Below, in pieces: positions 8,654-17,549 of a stretch of DNA of 64,000 bases; position 1 is the stretch's first letter; every line of letters starts with the position of its first letter. Source of the DNA: Micromonospora sp. WMMD812 (GTDB lineage: Bacteria; Actinomycetota; Actinomycetes; Mycobacteriales; Micromonosporaceae); the NCBI RefSeq assembly GCF_027497215.1, contig NZ_CP114904.1, positions 5,537,001 through 5,601,000 on the forward strand, in the 5' to 3' direction. The notes under the pieces were generated by a model, which worked only from the letters and a program-made list of their open reading frames with translations, was not told the DNA's origin and did no database searches. Position numbers and translations under genes: made by a program.

Positions 8654-10729
8654 TCAGCGCAGGGACTGCTGCCACTGCCGGTGCAGGTCGGCGTAGCGAC
8701 CGCCGGCCTCGGCGAGCCGGTCCGGTGGGCCGTCCTCCACGATCCGGCCGCCGTCCAGGACCAGCACCCGGTCGGCGATCTCCACGGTGGAGAGCCGGTG
8801 CGCGATGACCAGGGCGGTCCGGTCGCGCAGGATGGTGCCGAGCGCCCGCTGCACCAGCCGTTCGGTCGGCACGTCCAGCGACGAGGTCGCCTCGTCGAGG
8901 ATCAGCACGGTCGGGTCGGCCAGGAACGCGCGGGCGAACGCGACCAGCTGCCGCTGCCCGGCGGAGAGCCGGCCGCCGCGCCGGTGCACCTGGGTGGCGT
9001 ACCCGTCGGGAAGCGCCGCGATGAAGTCGTGCGCGCCGATCGCCCGGGCCGCGTCCCGCACCGCCGCGTCGGACGCGTCCGGCCGGCCGAACCGGATGTT
9101 CTCCTCGACCGTGCCGCTGAACAGGTGGTTCTCCTGGGTGACCAGGACCACGGCCCGGCGGAGGTCGGCGTCGGCCACCGCGCGCAGGTCGACCCCGTCC
9201 AGGCTGACCGTGCCGGCGACCGGGTCGTGGAACCGCGCCACCAGCTTGGCGACGGTCGACTTGCCGGCACCGGTCGGCCCGATCAGCGCGACGGTCTGCC
9301 CGGCCGGCACGGCCAGGTCCAGGTCGGTGAGGATCGGCGTGTCCGGGCGGTAGCCGAACGAGACCCCCCGGAACGCCAGTTCGCCGCGGACGGCACCGCG
9401 GGTCAGCGGCACCGGCCGGACCGGCTCGGCGACCGCGGGCCGCTCGTCCAGCACCCCGGCCAGCTTCTCCAGCGCCGCGGTGGCGGACTGCAACGAGTTG
9501 TAGAACTGGCTCAGCTCCTGCATCGGCTCGAAGAAGCGCCGCAGATAGAGCAGGAACGCCGCGAGCACCCCGATCTCGGTGTCCCCGTGGAGGACCCGCC
9601 AGCCGCCGTAGCAGAGCACCACGGCCACGGTCACGTTCCCGATCACCTTGATGCCCGGCGAGTACGTGGCGATCAACCGGAACGCGTGCAGGCTGGCCCG
9701 GCGGTAGTCGTCGCTGAGCGCCACGAAGATGCGCTGGTTGCGCGGTTCCCGCCGGTAGGCCTGCACCGCGCGGATGCCCCGCATCGACTCGACGAAGTGG
9801 ACGATGACCAGGGCCACCGCCTCCCGGGTGCGCCGGTACGCGCCGGCCGACGCCCGGGCGAACCAGCGGGACAGCCAGTAGAGGAACGGGAAGGCCAGCA
9901 GGGTCACCGCGGCCAGCGGCAGGTCCAGCCAGAGCAGGATGCCGGCCACCGACAGGATCGAGAGCGCGGCGAGCACCAGGCTGTCGATGCCGCCGTCGAC
10001 CAGTTCGGCGATCGAGTCGAGGTCGCTGGTCAGCCGGGAGACCATCCGGCCGGAGGTGTACCGCTCGTGGAAGGCCACCGACAGCCGCTGGAAGTGCCCG
10101 TACACCCGGCGGCGGAGGTCGAGCAGGACGGCCTGGCCGATCCGCGCGGAGAGGGTGAGGAAGCCGCGGCGGGCCGCGTACTCGGTCAGCGACGCCGCGA
10201 CGAACGCCCCGGCCACGGCGGCCAGCGGCCCGGGGTCGCCGGCCCGCAGCGGCGCGATGCCGCGGTCGATGCCGAGCATGACCAGGTACGGCCCGGCCAT
10301 CGCGGCGCCGTTCTGGGCCAGCAGCAGCGCCACCGCCACGGCGAGCCGGGGCCGGTGCGGGCGCAGCAGGTCGGCCAGGAGCGCCCGGCTCCGGGCGCGG
10401 AGCCGGGCGACCGCCTCCGGCGTCGTGTCCTCGGCGCGGCTGCGGTCGGCGTCCGGGTCGGTCGCCTGTCCACGCCAGCGGGTCAGCTCCGGCTCGCCGC
10501 CGTGCGCCCCGCCGTCGCCGGGTGGTCCACCGTCGCCGTGGGGCCCGGCGCCGTCGCCGTACGCGCCGGGAGCGTCGTCCCCGCGCGCGTTCGCGAGGTC
10601 GTCCCGCGACGGCGGGGCGGTCTCGTGCCCGTGTGCCGACCGCCGGCGGTCGGGCTGTCGTAGCGGCCATCGTGACCGGCCGGGTTCGTCGCGGGACGGT
10701 CGACCACGGCCGGACGCCCGGGTCGTCAC
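8654..10729 (-). CDS. ABC exporter half-transporter, canonical catalytic site
   Basis: The 691-aa protein has a transmembrane domain fused to an ATPase. Residues 1 to about 100 are a charged, Gly/Asp/Pro-rich low-complexity extension (HGDGGPPGDGGAHGG). The six-helix domain follows to about residue 400, then the ATPase: Walker A GPTGAGKST, signature LSAGQRQLV, Walker B VLILDEATSSLD with catalytic Glu, H-loop IAHRLST. GTG at 10729 overlaps the stop of the upstream exporter gene (GTGA), so the two are coupled. Together they form a heterodimeric type IV ABC exporter, and this half carries the intact Glu. The cargo (drug, lipid or peptide) is unknown. Confidence 0.9.
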   Translation of the reverse strand: MTTRASGRGRPSRDEPGRSRWPLRQPDRRRSAHGHETAPPSRDDLANARGDDAPGAYGDGAGPHGDGGPPGDGGAHGGEPELTRWRGQATDPDADRSRAEDTTPEAVARLRARSRALLADLLRPHRPRLAVAVALLLAQNGAAMAGPYLVMLGIDRGIAPLRAGDPGPLAAVAGAFVAASLTEYAARRGFLTLSARIGQAVLLDLRRRVYGHFQRLSVAFHERYTSGRMVSRLTSDLDSIAELVDGGIDSLVLAALSILSVAGILLWLDLPLAAVTLLAFPFLYWLSRWFARASAGAYRRTREAVALVIVHFVESMRGIRAVQAYRREPRNQRIFVALSDDYRRASLHAFRLIATYSPGIKVIGNVTVAVVLCYGGWRVLHGDTEIGVLAAFLLYLRRFFEPMQELSQFYNSLQSATAALEKLAGVLDERPAVAEPVRPVPLTRGAVRGELAFRGVSFGYRPDTPILTDLDLAVPAGQTVALIGPTGAGKSTVAKLVARFHDPVAGTVSLDGVDLRAVADADLRRAVVLVTQENHLFSGTVEENIRFGRPDASDAAVRDAARAIGAHDFIAALPDGYATQVHRRGGRLSAGQRQLVAFARAFLADPTVLILDEATSSLDVPTERLVQRALGTILRDRTALVIAHRLSTVEIADRVLVLDGGRIVEDGPPDRLAEAGGRYADLHRQWQQSLR

Positions 10730-12576
10730 GACCGCACCAACCCACGCCCGTCCGACGGGTGGCCGGCGGCCCGCCCGGGCGCCGGCGGGCCGTCGGTCGG
10801 CGGCTCGGCGGAGAGCAGCGCCCGGTACGCCGGGACGGTGGCGAGCAGCTCCGAGTGGCGGCCGACCGCGGTGATCCGGCCGCCGTCGAGGAGCGCCACC
10901 CGGTCGGCCAGCGCGATGGTCGACGGCCGGTGCACCACCAGCAGCGCGGTCGTCTCCCGCAGCACCCGCTTCAGCGCCGCCTCCACGAGCGCCTCGGTCT
11001 GCACGTCGAGCGCGGAGAGCGGGTCGTCGAGGACGAGCAGCGCGGGCCGGCCGAGCACCGCCCGGGCCAGCGCCAGCCGCTGCCGCTGCCCGCCGGAGAG
11101 GGACAACCCCTGTTCGCCGACGCGGGTGCCCAGTCCCCACGGCAGCTCGTACGCGAAGTCGGCCTGGGCGAGCGCGAGCGCGGCCGCGACGTCCTCCTCG
11201 CCGGCCTCGGGGCGACCCAGGGTGAGGTTCTCCCGGACCGACATGGAGAAGAGCGTCGGCTCCTCGAACGCCACCCCGACCAGGCGGCGCACCGAGTCCA
11301 GCCGCAGGTCGCGCAGGTCGTGCCCGTCCAGGGTGATCCGGCCGCCGGTCACGTCGTGCAGCCGGGGCACCAGCGAGAGCAGGGTGCTCTTGCCGGAGCC
11401 GGTCGCGCCGACCAGGGCCAGCGTCTCGCCCGGTTCCACGCTCAGCTCGACGTCCCGGAGCACCGGCTCCGGCGTGCCGGGATAGCGGAACGAGACGTGC
11501 TCGAACCGGAGCCGCCCGCGCACCGCCGAGCGGACCAACGCGACCGCCGCCGGGGCGTCCACGATCTGTGGCGGGGTGTCCAGCACCTCCTGGATCCGGT
11601 CCGCGGCGGTCGCCGCCTCCTGCCCGTTCGCGATGATCCAGCCGAGGGACTGGACCGGCCAGATCAGCATCAGCTGGAGGGTGACGAACGCGACCAACTC
11701 GCCGATGGTGAGCACGCCCCGCGCCGCGGCGGCCGCCCCGGCCACCAGCACCAGCCCCAGGGTCAGGTTCGGCACCAGGTCGAGCAGCGCCGACGTGCTC
11801 GCGAGCAGCCGACCCTTGCCGACGCCGGTGTCGTGCAGCGCGCGGGCGGCGCCGGCGAACCGGGTCGCCAGCTCGGGGCCGCGGCCGTACGCCTTCATGG
11901 TCCGCAGGCCCTGCGCGGTCTCCTCGACCAGCGTGGCCACGTCGCCCTGCTGGTCCTGCATCCGGCGGGACGCGGCGTGGTAGTGCCGGGCGAACCGGCG
12001 ACTGATCAGGAACAGCGGCACCGCGCTGGCCGCCACCAGCAGGCCCAGCACCGGGTGCAGCCGGATGAGCAGCACCACCACGACGGCATAGGTGACCAGG
12101 TTGAGCACGAGGAAGAGCAGGCCGAAGGAGAGGAACCGGCGGATCACCGACAGGTCGCTGGTGATCCGGGAGAGCAGTTGGCCGGACTGCCACCGGTCGT
12201 GGAAGCTGGCCGGCAGCCGTTGCAGGTGGCCGTAGACGTCGGCGCGCAGCGCCGCCTCCATGCCGACCGCGGACGAGGACTGCACCCACCGGCGGACGAA
12301 GATCAGCACAGCCTCGACGAGCCCGAGGGCCAGGGCCAGGCCGCCGAGGCGGAGCAGGCCGGCCGGGTCGTTCCGGGCGACCGGACCGTCCACGACCCGC
12401 TGCACCACGAGTGGCACGGCGATGCTCGCCCCGGTGGCGGCCAGTGCCGCGACCAGCAGCCAGCCGAACTCGGCCGCGTACGGGCGCAGGTAGTGCCGCA
12501 GCCGCCAGAGGTTGTGCACCGGGTGGGGGCCCGCGGCGACCCGGGCGGCCGGGTCGCCGTCGCTCTCCGCAGGCAC
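10726..12576 (-). CDS. ABC exporter half-transporter, degenerate catalytic site
   Basis: This 616-aa partner of the exporter encoded at 8654-10729 has six membrane helices in residues about 40-330. The ATPase follows: Walker A GATGSGKST, signature LSGGQRQRLALARA, Walker B LLVLDDPLSALD. The residue after Walker B is Asp where the catalytic Glu is expected, the usual sign of the non-hydrolysing site in heterodimeric exporters. The H-loop His is kept (VVHRPST). GTG at 12576 follows a TACCGT box by six bases, a leaderless start. It is first in a two-gene operon. Confidence 0.9.
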   Translation of the reverse strand: MPAESDGDPAARVAAGPHPVHNLWRLRHYLRPYAAEFGWLLVAALAATGASIAVPLVVQRVVDGPVARNDPAGLLRLGGLALALGLVEAVLIFVRRWVQSSSAVGMEAALRADVYGHLQRLPASFHDRWQSGQLLSRITSDLSVIRRFLSFGLLFLVLNLVTYAVVVVLLIRLHPVLGLLVAASAVPLFLISRRFARHYHAASRRMQDQQGDVATLVEETAQGLRTMKAYGRGPELATRFAGAARALHDTGVGKGRLLASTSALLDLVPNLTLGLVLVAGAAAAARGVLTIGELVAFVTLQLMLIWPVQSLGWIIANGQEAATAADRIQEVLDTPPQIVDAPAAVALVRSAVRGRLRFEHVSFRYPGTPEPVLRDVELSVEPGETLALVGATGSGKSTLLSLVPRLHDVTGGRITLDGHDLRDLRLDSVRRLVGVAFEEPTLFSMSVRENLTLGRPEAGEEDVAAALALAQADFAYELPWGLGTRVGEQGLSLSGGQRQRLALARAVLGRPALLVLDDPLSALDVQTEALVEAALKRVLRETTALLVVHRPSTIALADRVALLDGGRITAVGRHSELLATVPAYRALLSAEPPTDGPPAPGRAAGHPSDGRGLVRS

Positions 12577-12613
12577 TACCCGACGGTAGCCGCAAAAGTG
12601 CGGGCCGCCGGTG

Positions 12614-13126
12614 TCAGCTTGCCGTCAACCGCCGCTCATGACCGAGAAGCCACTTCTTCACGTCCAGCCCCCAGCGGTAGCCGCCCAGCGTCCCGTCGGT
12701 GCGCAGCACCCGGTGACACGGCACGAAGAGGGCGGCGGCGTTGCGGGCGCAGGCCGCCGCGGCGGCGCGTACGGCCAGGGGCCGGCCGGCCAGCCCGGCG
12801 AACCCGGTGTAGGTGACCGGCTCGCCCGGCTTCACCTCGCGCAGCACCTGCCAGGCGTGCGCCAGGAAGACGCCGCCGGTGTGCTGCTCGACCGGCACCC
12901 CGTCGATCGCGTCGAGGTCACCGTCGAGATAGGACCGGACGGCCGCGGTGACCGGGCCGAGGTCGCCCCGCGAACGCAGGGGCGCCCGCAGGTCGGGGTG
13001 CACCAGGGGCAGCAGCGCCTCCGGGTCCGCGGTGAAGCCGGCCGCCCGGACCGCCCCGTCCGGGCCGGTCAGGATGCTCAGCGGCCCGGCCGGGGTGGCC
13101 AGCACCGCAATGTCGATCGTGGTCAT
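12614..13126 (-). CDS. ogt: Methylated-DNA--protein-cysteine methyltransferase
   Basis: This 170-aa suicide repair protein transfers O6-alkyl groups from guanine to its own cysteine. The active site is FVPCHRVL, with the cysteine near residue 137, followed by the conserved GGYRWGLDVKKWLL. The N-terminal half is the small RNase-H-like domain of the family. The ATG overlaps the stop of ada-alkA by 4 bp (ATGA), so both alkylation-repair proteins come from one message. Confidence 0.92.
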   Translation of the reverse strand: MTTIDIAVLATPAGPLSILTGPDGAVRAAGFTADPEALLPLVHPDLRAPLRSRGDLGPVTAAVRSYLDGDLDAIDGVPVEQHTGGVFLAHAWQVLREVKPGEPVTYTGFAGLAGRPLAVRAAAAACARNAAALFVPCHRVLRTDGTLGGYRWGLDVKKWLLGHERRLTAS

Positions 13127-14637
13127 GCCGCTCTCCAGAGTCGGATCACCGCGTAGGACCGCCAGGGGCGCCAGCGGTCCGCGTACGCGTCGAGGGTCGT
13201 CGGGTCGTCGGGCAGGCCGAGCGCGGCCGCGCCGCGCCGGACCGCCAGGTCGGTGGGGAGGAGGACGTCCGGGTCGCCGAACGCGCGCATCGCGACGTAG
13301 CCCGCGGTCCAGGCGCCGATGCCGGGCAGGGCGCGCAGGCGGCGTACGGTCTCCTCGCGGTCACCGCCGGGCGCCAGGTCCAGCTCGCCCTCGGCCACCG
13401 CCCGGGCCAGCCCGCGGATCGTCTCGCGCCGCGCGGCCGGCATGCCGAACGCCTCGTCCGGCAGCCCCGCCACCTCGGCTGCGGTAGGAAATCCCCGCAG
13501 CCCACCCGCCTCTCCGAACCCGTCCGGTTGATCATGAAGTTGTTGTCGGGACACGCTACCGGCGAGCGCGACAACCTCATGATCAACAGGGGCGGTGGAG
13601 GTGGGGACGTGGGCGAGGAGGCGGGTCAGGGTCGTGCGGGCGGCCGTCACCGAGACCTGCTGGCCGACGACGGCGCGTACGGCCATCTCGAAGCCGTCCA
13701 CCGAGCGGGGCAGGCGGACGCCGGGCTCGGTCGCGACAGCGGCGGCGAACGCCGGGTCCGCGGCGAGCGTCGCGTCCACCGCCACCGGGTCCGCGTCCAG
13801 GTCCAGCAGGCGCCGGCAGCGGGCCACGGCCGGGGACAGGTCCCGCAGGTCGGCCAGGTGCAGGGTGGCGGCCACGTGCCCGTCCGCCGGGGTGAGCGTC
13901 GCCTCGCCCGCGCCGTGCGGCAGCCGCAGCCCGCGCCGGTACGTGCCGTCGCGCACCTCCTCCACCCCGGGCAGGGCCCGCAGCGCGAGGAAGTCCAGCA
14001 ACGCCGCCGCGTGCAGCGGCGGGCGGTACGCGAGCCGGAGCGAGATCGTCCCGGCCCCGGCCGGCGCCGAGTGCTGCCCCCGGGACCGGCGCAGCTCGCT
14101 CGGCGCCACCCCGAACACCTCCCGGACCGTGTCGTTGAACTGCCGCACACTGCCGAACCCGGCCGCGAACGCGATCTCCGCCATCCCCAGGCCGGTGGTC
14201 TCGATCAGGATCCGGGCGGTCTGCGCCCGCTGGGCCCGGGCCAGCGCGAGCGGCCCGGCGCCCATCTCGGCGCGCAGCATCCGGTGCAGGTGCCGCTCGG
14301 TGTAGCCGAGCCGGGCGGCCAGCCCGGGAATGCCGTCCCGGTCGACCACGCCGTCGGCGATCAGCCGCATCGCCCGTCCCACCACGTCGGCGCGGACGTC
14401 CCAGTGCGGCGACCCGGGCGCCGCGTCCGGGCGGCAGCGGCGGCAGGCCCGCAGGCCGGCCCCCTGTGCCGCCGCCGCGGACGGGAAGAACCGGACGTTC
14501 TGCCGCTTCGGCGTGGTGGCCGGGCAGGACGGCCGGCAGTAGATCCCGGTCGACGTCACGCCCGTGTAGAACCAGCCGTCGAACCGCTGGTCACGGCTGT
14601 CGACGGCTCGGTAGCACCGCTCGAAGTCCAACTCCAC
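13123..14637 (-). CDS. Ada-AlkA fusion: regulator and 3-methyladenine glycosylase, with in-frame palindromic insert
   Basis: The 504-aa fusion has three parts. Residues 1-75 are the Ada methylphosphotriester zinc domain with cysteines 34, 38, 65 and 68. Residues about 85-190 are an AraC-type HTH (GMAEIAFAAGFGSVRQFNDTVREVFG). Residues 200-504 are an AlkA glycosylase with the helix-hairpin-helix LPGIGAWTAGYVAMRA and the catalytic Asp in LLPTDLAVRRG. It should sense methylated DNA, activate the regulon and excise 3-methyladenine. Residues about 352-371 come from a 61-bp palindromic repeat inserted between two AlkA helices without breaking the frame. GTG at 14637 is the start. The gene is coupled to ogt. 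Confidence 0.9.
   Translation of the reverse strand: MELDFERCYRAVDSRDQRFDGWFYTGVTSTGIYCRPSCPATTPKRQNVRFFPSAAAAQGAGLRACRRCRPDAAPGSPHWDVRADVVGRAMRLIADGVVDRDGIPGLAARLGYTERHLHRMLRAEMGAGPLALARAQRAQTARILIETTGLGMAEIAFAAGFGSVRQFNDTVREVFGVAPSELRRSRGQHSAPAGAGTISLRLAYRPPLHAAALLDFLALRALPGVEEVRDGTYRRGLRLPHGAGEATLTPADGHVAATLHLADLRDLSPAVARCRRLLDLDADPVAVDATLAADPAFAAAVATEPGVRLPRSVDGFEMAVRAVVGQQVSVTAARTTLTRLLAHVPTSTAPVDHEVVALAGSVSRQQLHDQPDGFGEAGGLRGFPTAAEVAGLPDEAFGMPAARRETIRGLARAVAEGELDLAPGGDREETVRRLRALPGIGAWTAGYVAMRAFGDPDVLLPTDLAVRRGAAALGLPDDPTTLDAYADRWRPWRSYAVIRLWRAA
13527..13587 (+). repeat. Palindromic element, copy A (inside ada-alkA)
   Basis: A 61-bp imperfect palindrome runs from GTTGATCATGAAGTTGTTG to CGACAACCTCATGATCAAC around a GC-rich centre. 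The same left arm occurs at 29468 and 63549. Here it lies inside the ada-alkA reading frame, antisense to the element's own polarity, and is translated as roughly VDHEVVALAGSVSRQQLHDQ. It interrupts a region where AlkA proteins normally have a short loop. Confidence 0.85.
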
Positions 14638-14757
14638 GTCACCGATGATGCTCCGCCCGGACCGGCCTCGGCTGGCGGGAATCGGACCTGGGCGTGCGGA
14701 CCGCCGGAGCGTGGGTGGGGCCCGGCCGGCGCGACCGCGCCCACCGGGCCCCTGCGG

Positions 14758-16080
14758 TCAGCGGCGGCTCGGTTGCCGGGTGAGCAGGGCCGGCCGGAAC
14801 ACGCCGTCCGGGTCGTACCGCCGCCACAGCTCGGCCACGCGCCGGCCGGTCTCGCCCGGGTAGATCCGGTCGAACGCCGCCCGGTCCGGCCGCGCCTCGA
14901 AGTTCACGTACGCGCCGTCGGCCCGTGCCGCGACGCCCCGCCACGCGGCGTCCAGCGCCGTCCCGCCCTGCGGCGGAAAGACCGAGCCGACGGCGAGCGT
15001 GTCCTGGCGCCGGTGCGGGTACGCGGTGGCCCCGGGGTCCACGTCGTTGACCGCGCCGCCCACCGACCGCAGCTGGACCAGCGCCCGATTCGGCCCGGTC
15101 GCCGCCCGCATGATCGCCTGGGCGCTCCCGTCGTCCATCGTGAGCAGGCTGTTGGTGGTCGTGCTGGCCTGCTGCCCGACGTTCGGGTGCAGGTGGGCCA
15201 TCGGCACGAGCGCCGCGTACGGCACCAGGTCGGTCCGGTGCTCGAGCTGCTTGCCGATCGCGAGCAGTGGCTCCACCAGCGGCCGGGTCCGGCGCAGACT
15301 CTCGGCGGCGACCACGGCGGTGATCTGCATGACGGCCGAGCGCCCGTACGGGAACAGCACCGCGGCGGTGGACAGCTCCCGGGGCGCGGCACGGAGGTAT
15401 TCCGCCCACCGCCGCAGCGTGCCGCCGTCCGGCGTGGCCTCGACGGCGATCTGCGCGAGCCCGACGTTGCGCACCTCGAGCGCCTCGATCTCGAACGCGA
15501 CCACGATGCCCGCCCCGGCGCCCGCGCCGCGGACCACCCAGAACAGCTCCGGCTCGTGCTCGGCGTCGGCCCGCACGACCGTCCCGTCCGCCAGCACGAC
15601 CTCCACCGCCCGGACGTGGTCGATCGTCAGCCCGTACCGGCGGACCAGCCAGCCCACACCGCCCCCGGTGGCGAGGCCGCCGACGCCCACGTTGCCGTGG
15701 TCGCCGGAGCTGATCGCCAGCCCGTACGGGGCCAGCGCCTTCGCCACCATCGCCCAGCGCGCGCCCGCCTCGACCCGGACCAGCCGCGCGCGTTCGTCGA
15801 GCACGTCGATCCGGTTCAGGGCGGAGAGGTCGATGACCAGGCCGCCGTCGTTGGACGACGCGCCGGAGAGGCCGTGTCCGCCACTGCGCACGGCGATCGG
15901 CAGCCCTCGCTCCCGGGCGTAGCGGACCGCGGCGACCACCTGTGCGGTGGTCTCCGGCAGCAGCACGCCGGCGGGGGAGTGCCGTGTGGTGTACGTCGAA
16001 CGGAGCTGCGCGTACCGGCGGTCGCCGGGCGTGACGAGCTTGCCGGTCAGTGGCGCGGGGAGGACCGGGTTCCGGGTCAT
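14758..16080 (-). CDS. FAD-binding oxidoreductase (berberine-bridge type)
   Basis: The 440-aa protein has an N-terminal PCMH-type FAD domain: LPETTAQVVAAVRYARE, then RSGGHGLSGAS with the histidine that usually binds FAD covalently, then GNVGVGGLATGGGVGWL. The C-terminal YVNFEARPDRAAFDRIYPG and RRYDPDGVFRP are the BBE tail. The second FAD-linking cysteine of bicovalent members is absent (SSGDHGNVG), so FAD is probably attached once. No signal peptide is seen, so it is likely cytoplasmic. The ATG overlaps the stop of the LLM oxidoreductase (ATGA). The substrate is unknown. Confidence 0.85.
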   Translation of the reverse strand: MTRNPVLPAPLTGKLVTPGDRRYAQLRSTYTTRHSPAGVLLPETTAQVVAAVRYARERGLPIAVRSGGHGLSGASSNDGGLVIDLSALNRIDVLDERARLVRVEAGARWAMVAKALAPYGLAISSGDHGNVGVGGLATGGGVGWLVRRYGLTIDHVRAVEVVLADGTVVRADAEHEPELFWVVRGAGAGAGIVVAFEIEALEVRNVGLAQIAVEATPDGGTLRRWAEYLRAAPRELSTAAVLFPYGRSAVMQITAVVAAESLRRTRPLVEPLLAIGKQLEHRTDLVPYAALVPMAHLHPNVGQQASTTTNSLLTMDDGSAQAIMRAATGPNRALVQLRSVGGAVNDVDPGATAYPHRRQDTLAVGSVFPPQGGTALDAAWRGVAARADGAYVNFEARPDRAAFDRIYPGETGRRVAELWRRYDPDGVFRPALLTRQPSRR

Positions 16081-16976
16081 CGCTGCTCCCTGATCTCGCG
16101 TACCTGCTCGCGGACCGCCGGGACCACCCGGTCGGTGAAGGCTCGCAGCTGTGCGCGCGGCGACATGATCGGCCAGAAGATGAACGTGTCGAAGCCGAGG
16201 TCGACCGCCCAGCGCGTGAGCGTGTCCACCCAGAGCCGCACGTCGCCGACCAGCCCGGTTCCGCCGCCCTGCGGCCCGATGGCGCCGATGACGTTGTAGA
16301 TCCGGCGGATGTCCGCCGGGTTCCGGCCCGCGGCGCGCGCCGCGTCGTCGATGATCTGCTGCCGGGACGGCACGTCGGCCGGCGGCACGTAGATGTTGAG
16401 GGGCGAGATCCACCCGTCGGCGTACCGGCCGGCCACGGTGAGCATGCGCGGTCGCTGGCCGCCCAGCCAGAGCGGCACCGGCGCCGGCGGCACCGGCCCG
16501 CCGGCGTACCCCTCGACGGCGTGCTGGTCGCTCTGGAACTGGACGACGTCGCCGGCCAGGGCCCGGTGCATGATCTGCAGCGCCTCCGCGGTGTACGTGA
16601 CGGTCTCCGCGCCGTCGCGCCGTGGGCCGCCCATGGCGGCGACGGCGTCCGCGCTCGGCCCCCCGCCCACGCCGAGGACGATCCGCCCGCCGGTGAGCAC
16701 GCTGAGCGACGCGCCGGCCTTGGCGAGCATGGTCGGTGGGCGCAGCTGCAGGTCGGCCACGTCGGTGAGGAAGGAGATCCGGCTGGTCTCGGCGGCCAGG
16801 TGACTGATCATGGTCCAGCTGTCGAGGTGGCCGGGCTGGTAGACGTGGTCCTGGACGGCGAGGTACTCCAAGCCGCTGTCGGCGGCGGCCCGGGCCAGGT
16901 GTCGCGTCTCGTCGAGCTTGTCGGCGGACGGATCGAGGCTCAGACCGAAGGTGATCGGGTGTCGGTAGTCGGTCAT
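16077..16976 (-). CDS. LLM-class flavin-dependent oxidoreductase
   Basis: This 299-aa protein has the luciferase-like monooxygenase TIM barrel (F420/FMN class): TFGLSLDPSADKLDE at the N-terminus, TDVADLQLRPPTMLAKAGASLSVL, RIVLGVGGGPSADAVAAMGG and PLWLGGQRPRMLTVAGRYADGW. F420-dependent members are common in actinobacteria, but the cofactor is not proven here. The ATG at 16976 follows a CACGCT box by six bases on the minus strand. It forms a two-gene operon with the FAD oxidoreductase and is divergent from an HxlR regulator, which probably controls both. Confidence 0.85.
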   Translation of the reverse strand: MTDYRHPITFGLSLDPSADKLDETRHLARAAADSGLEYLAVQDHVYQPGHLDSWTMISHLAAETSRISFLTDVADLQLRPPTMLAKAGASLSVLTGGRIVLGVGGGPSADAVAAMGGPRRDGAETVTYTAEALQIMHRALAGDVVQFQSDQHAVEGYAGGPVPPAPVPLWLGGQRPRMLTVAGRYADGWISPLNIYVPPADVPSRQQIIDDAARAAGRNPADIRRIYNVIGAIGPQGGGTGLVGDVRLWVDTLTRWAVDLGFDTFIFWPIMSPRAQLRAFTDRVVPAVREQVREIREQR

Positions 16977-17019
16977 GGGTCAAGCGTGGCCAGCGTCGCC
17001 CGACTGGGCAAACCCGAGG

Positions 17020-17038
17020 TTAGCTACTAATCTTTGAT
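17020..17038 (+). promoter_or_regulatory. Promoter/operator of the HxlR gene
   Basis: The palindrome TTAGCTACTAA (17020-17030) overlaps TAATCT (17028-17033), which lies seven bases before the GTG at 17041. A second small palindrome, ATCTTTGAT, covers 17030-17038. The AT-rich patch stands out in this GC-rich DNA and sits in the 64-bp gap between divergent genes. It is a natural HxlR binding site. Confidence 0.5.
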
Positions 17039-17040
17039 AA

Positions 17041-17403
17041 GTGACGAGCGCACAGGCTGCCGTGATGCGGCGATACCAGGACATCAACGACACGGGTTGC
17101 CGCGTCTTCCAGGACGCGCTCGAGCTGGTCGGCCGCCGGTGGACCGGAGCGATCCTGCTGGCCGGGCTGCGCGGCGCGCGCCGGTTCGGGGAGTACCGGG
17201 CGGCGGTGGCCGGGATCTCCGACCGGCTGCTCGCTCAGCGGCTCAAGGAGCTGGAGGCCGACGGGCTGATCGAGCGGACGGTGATCCCGACCTCCCCGGT
17301 CCAGATCACGTACGCCCCGAGCCCGGACGGGCGCGAGCTGATGACGCTCCTCCAGCCGCTGATCGACTGGAGCCACCGCCGCCGGCCCGCCGGCATCGCG
17401 TGA
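17041..17403 (+). CDS. HxlR-family transcriptional regulator
   Basis: This 120-aa winged-helix protein shows the HxlR pattern: GCRVFQDALELVGRRWTGAILLAGLRGARRFGEYRAAVAGISDRLLAQRLKELEADGLIER and the wing. A cysteine near the N-terminus (NDTGCRVF) matches the position used for redox or electrophile sensing in some relatives, for example QorR/YodB types. GTG at 17041 follows TAATCT by seven bases, a leaderless start. The divergent flavin oxidoreductase operon is the likely target. Confidence 0.88.
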   Translation: MTSAQAAVMRRYQDINDTGCRVFQDALELVGRRWTGAILLAGLRGARRFGEYRAAVAGISDRLLAQRLKELEADGLIERTVIPTSPVQITYAPSPDGRELMTLLQPLIDWSHRRRPAGIA

Positions 17404-17413
17404 CGTGCCGCCG

Positions 17414-17439
17414 CCGCGGGGCGGTGGCGCGCCCCGCGG
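17414..17439 (+). terminator. Hairpin after the HxlR gene
   Basis: CCGCGGGGCG at 17414-17423 pairs perfectly with CGCCCCGCGG at 17430-17439 around a 6-base loop, eleven bases past the stop codon of the regulator gene. Confidence 0.6.
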
Positions 17440-17549
17440 GGGGCGGTTTCCGACCACGATCGCGCTGACCTGCGACAAGGGTTCGAACGGGCCGAAAGTG
17501 TCGGTAGTGGGCGGTACCGTCCGGCCACCAACTCAAGAAGGGTGCGGCG

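Noticed and set aside
13527..13587. Palindromes A-C considered as phage or integrase attachment sites
   Set aside because: No integrase, tRNA or phage genes are nearby, and three copies lie at unrelated sites.
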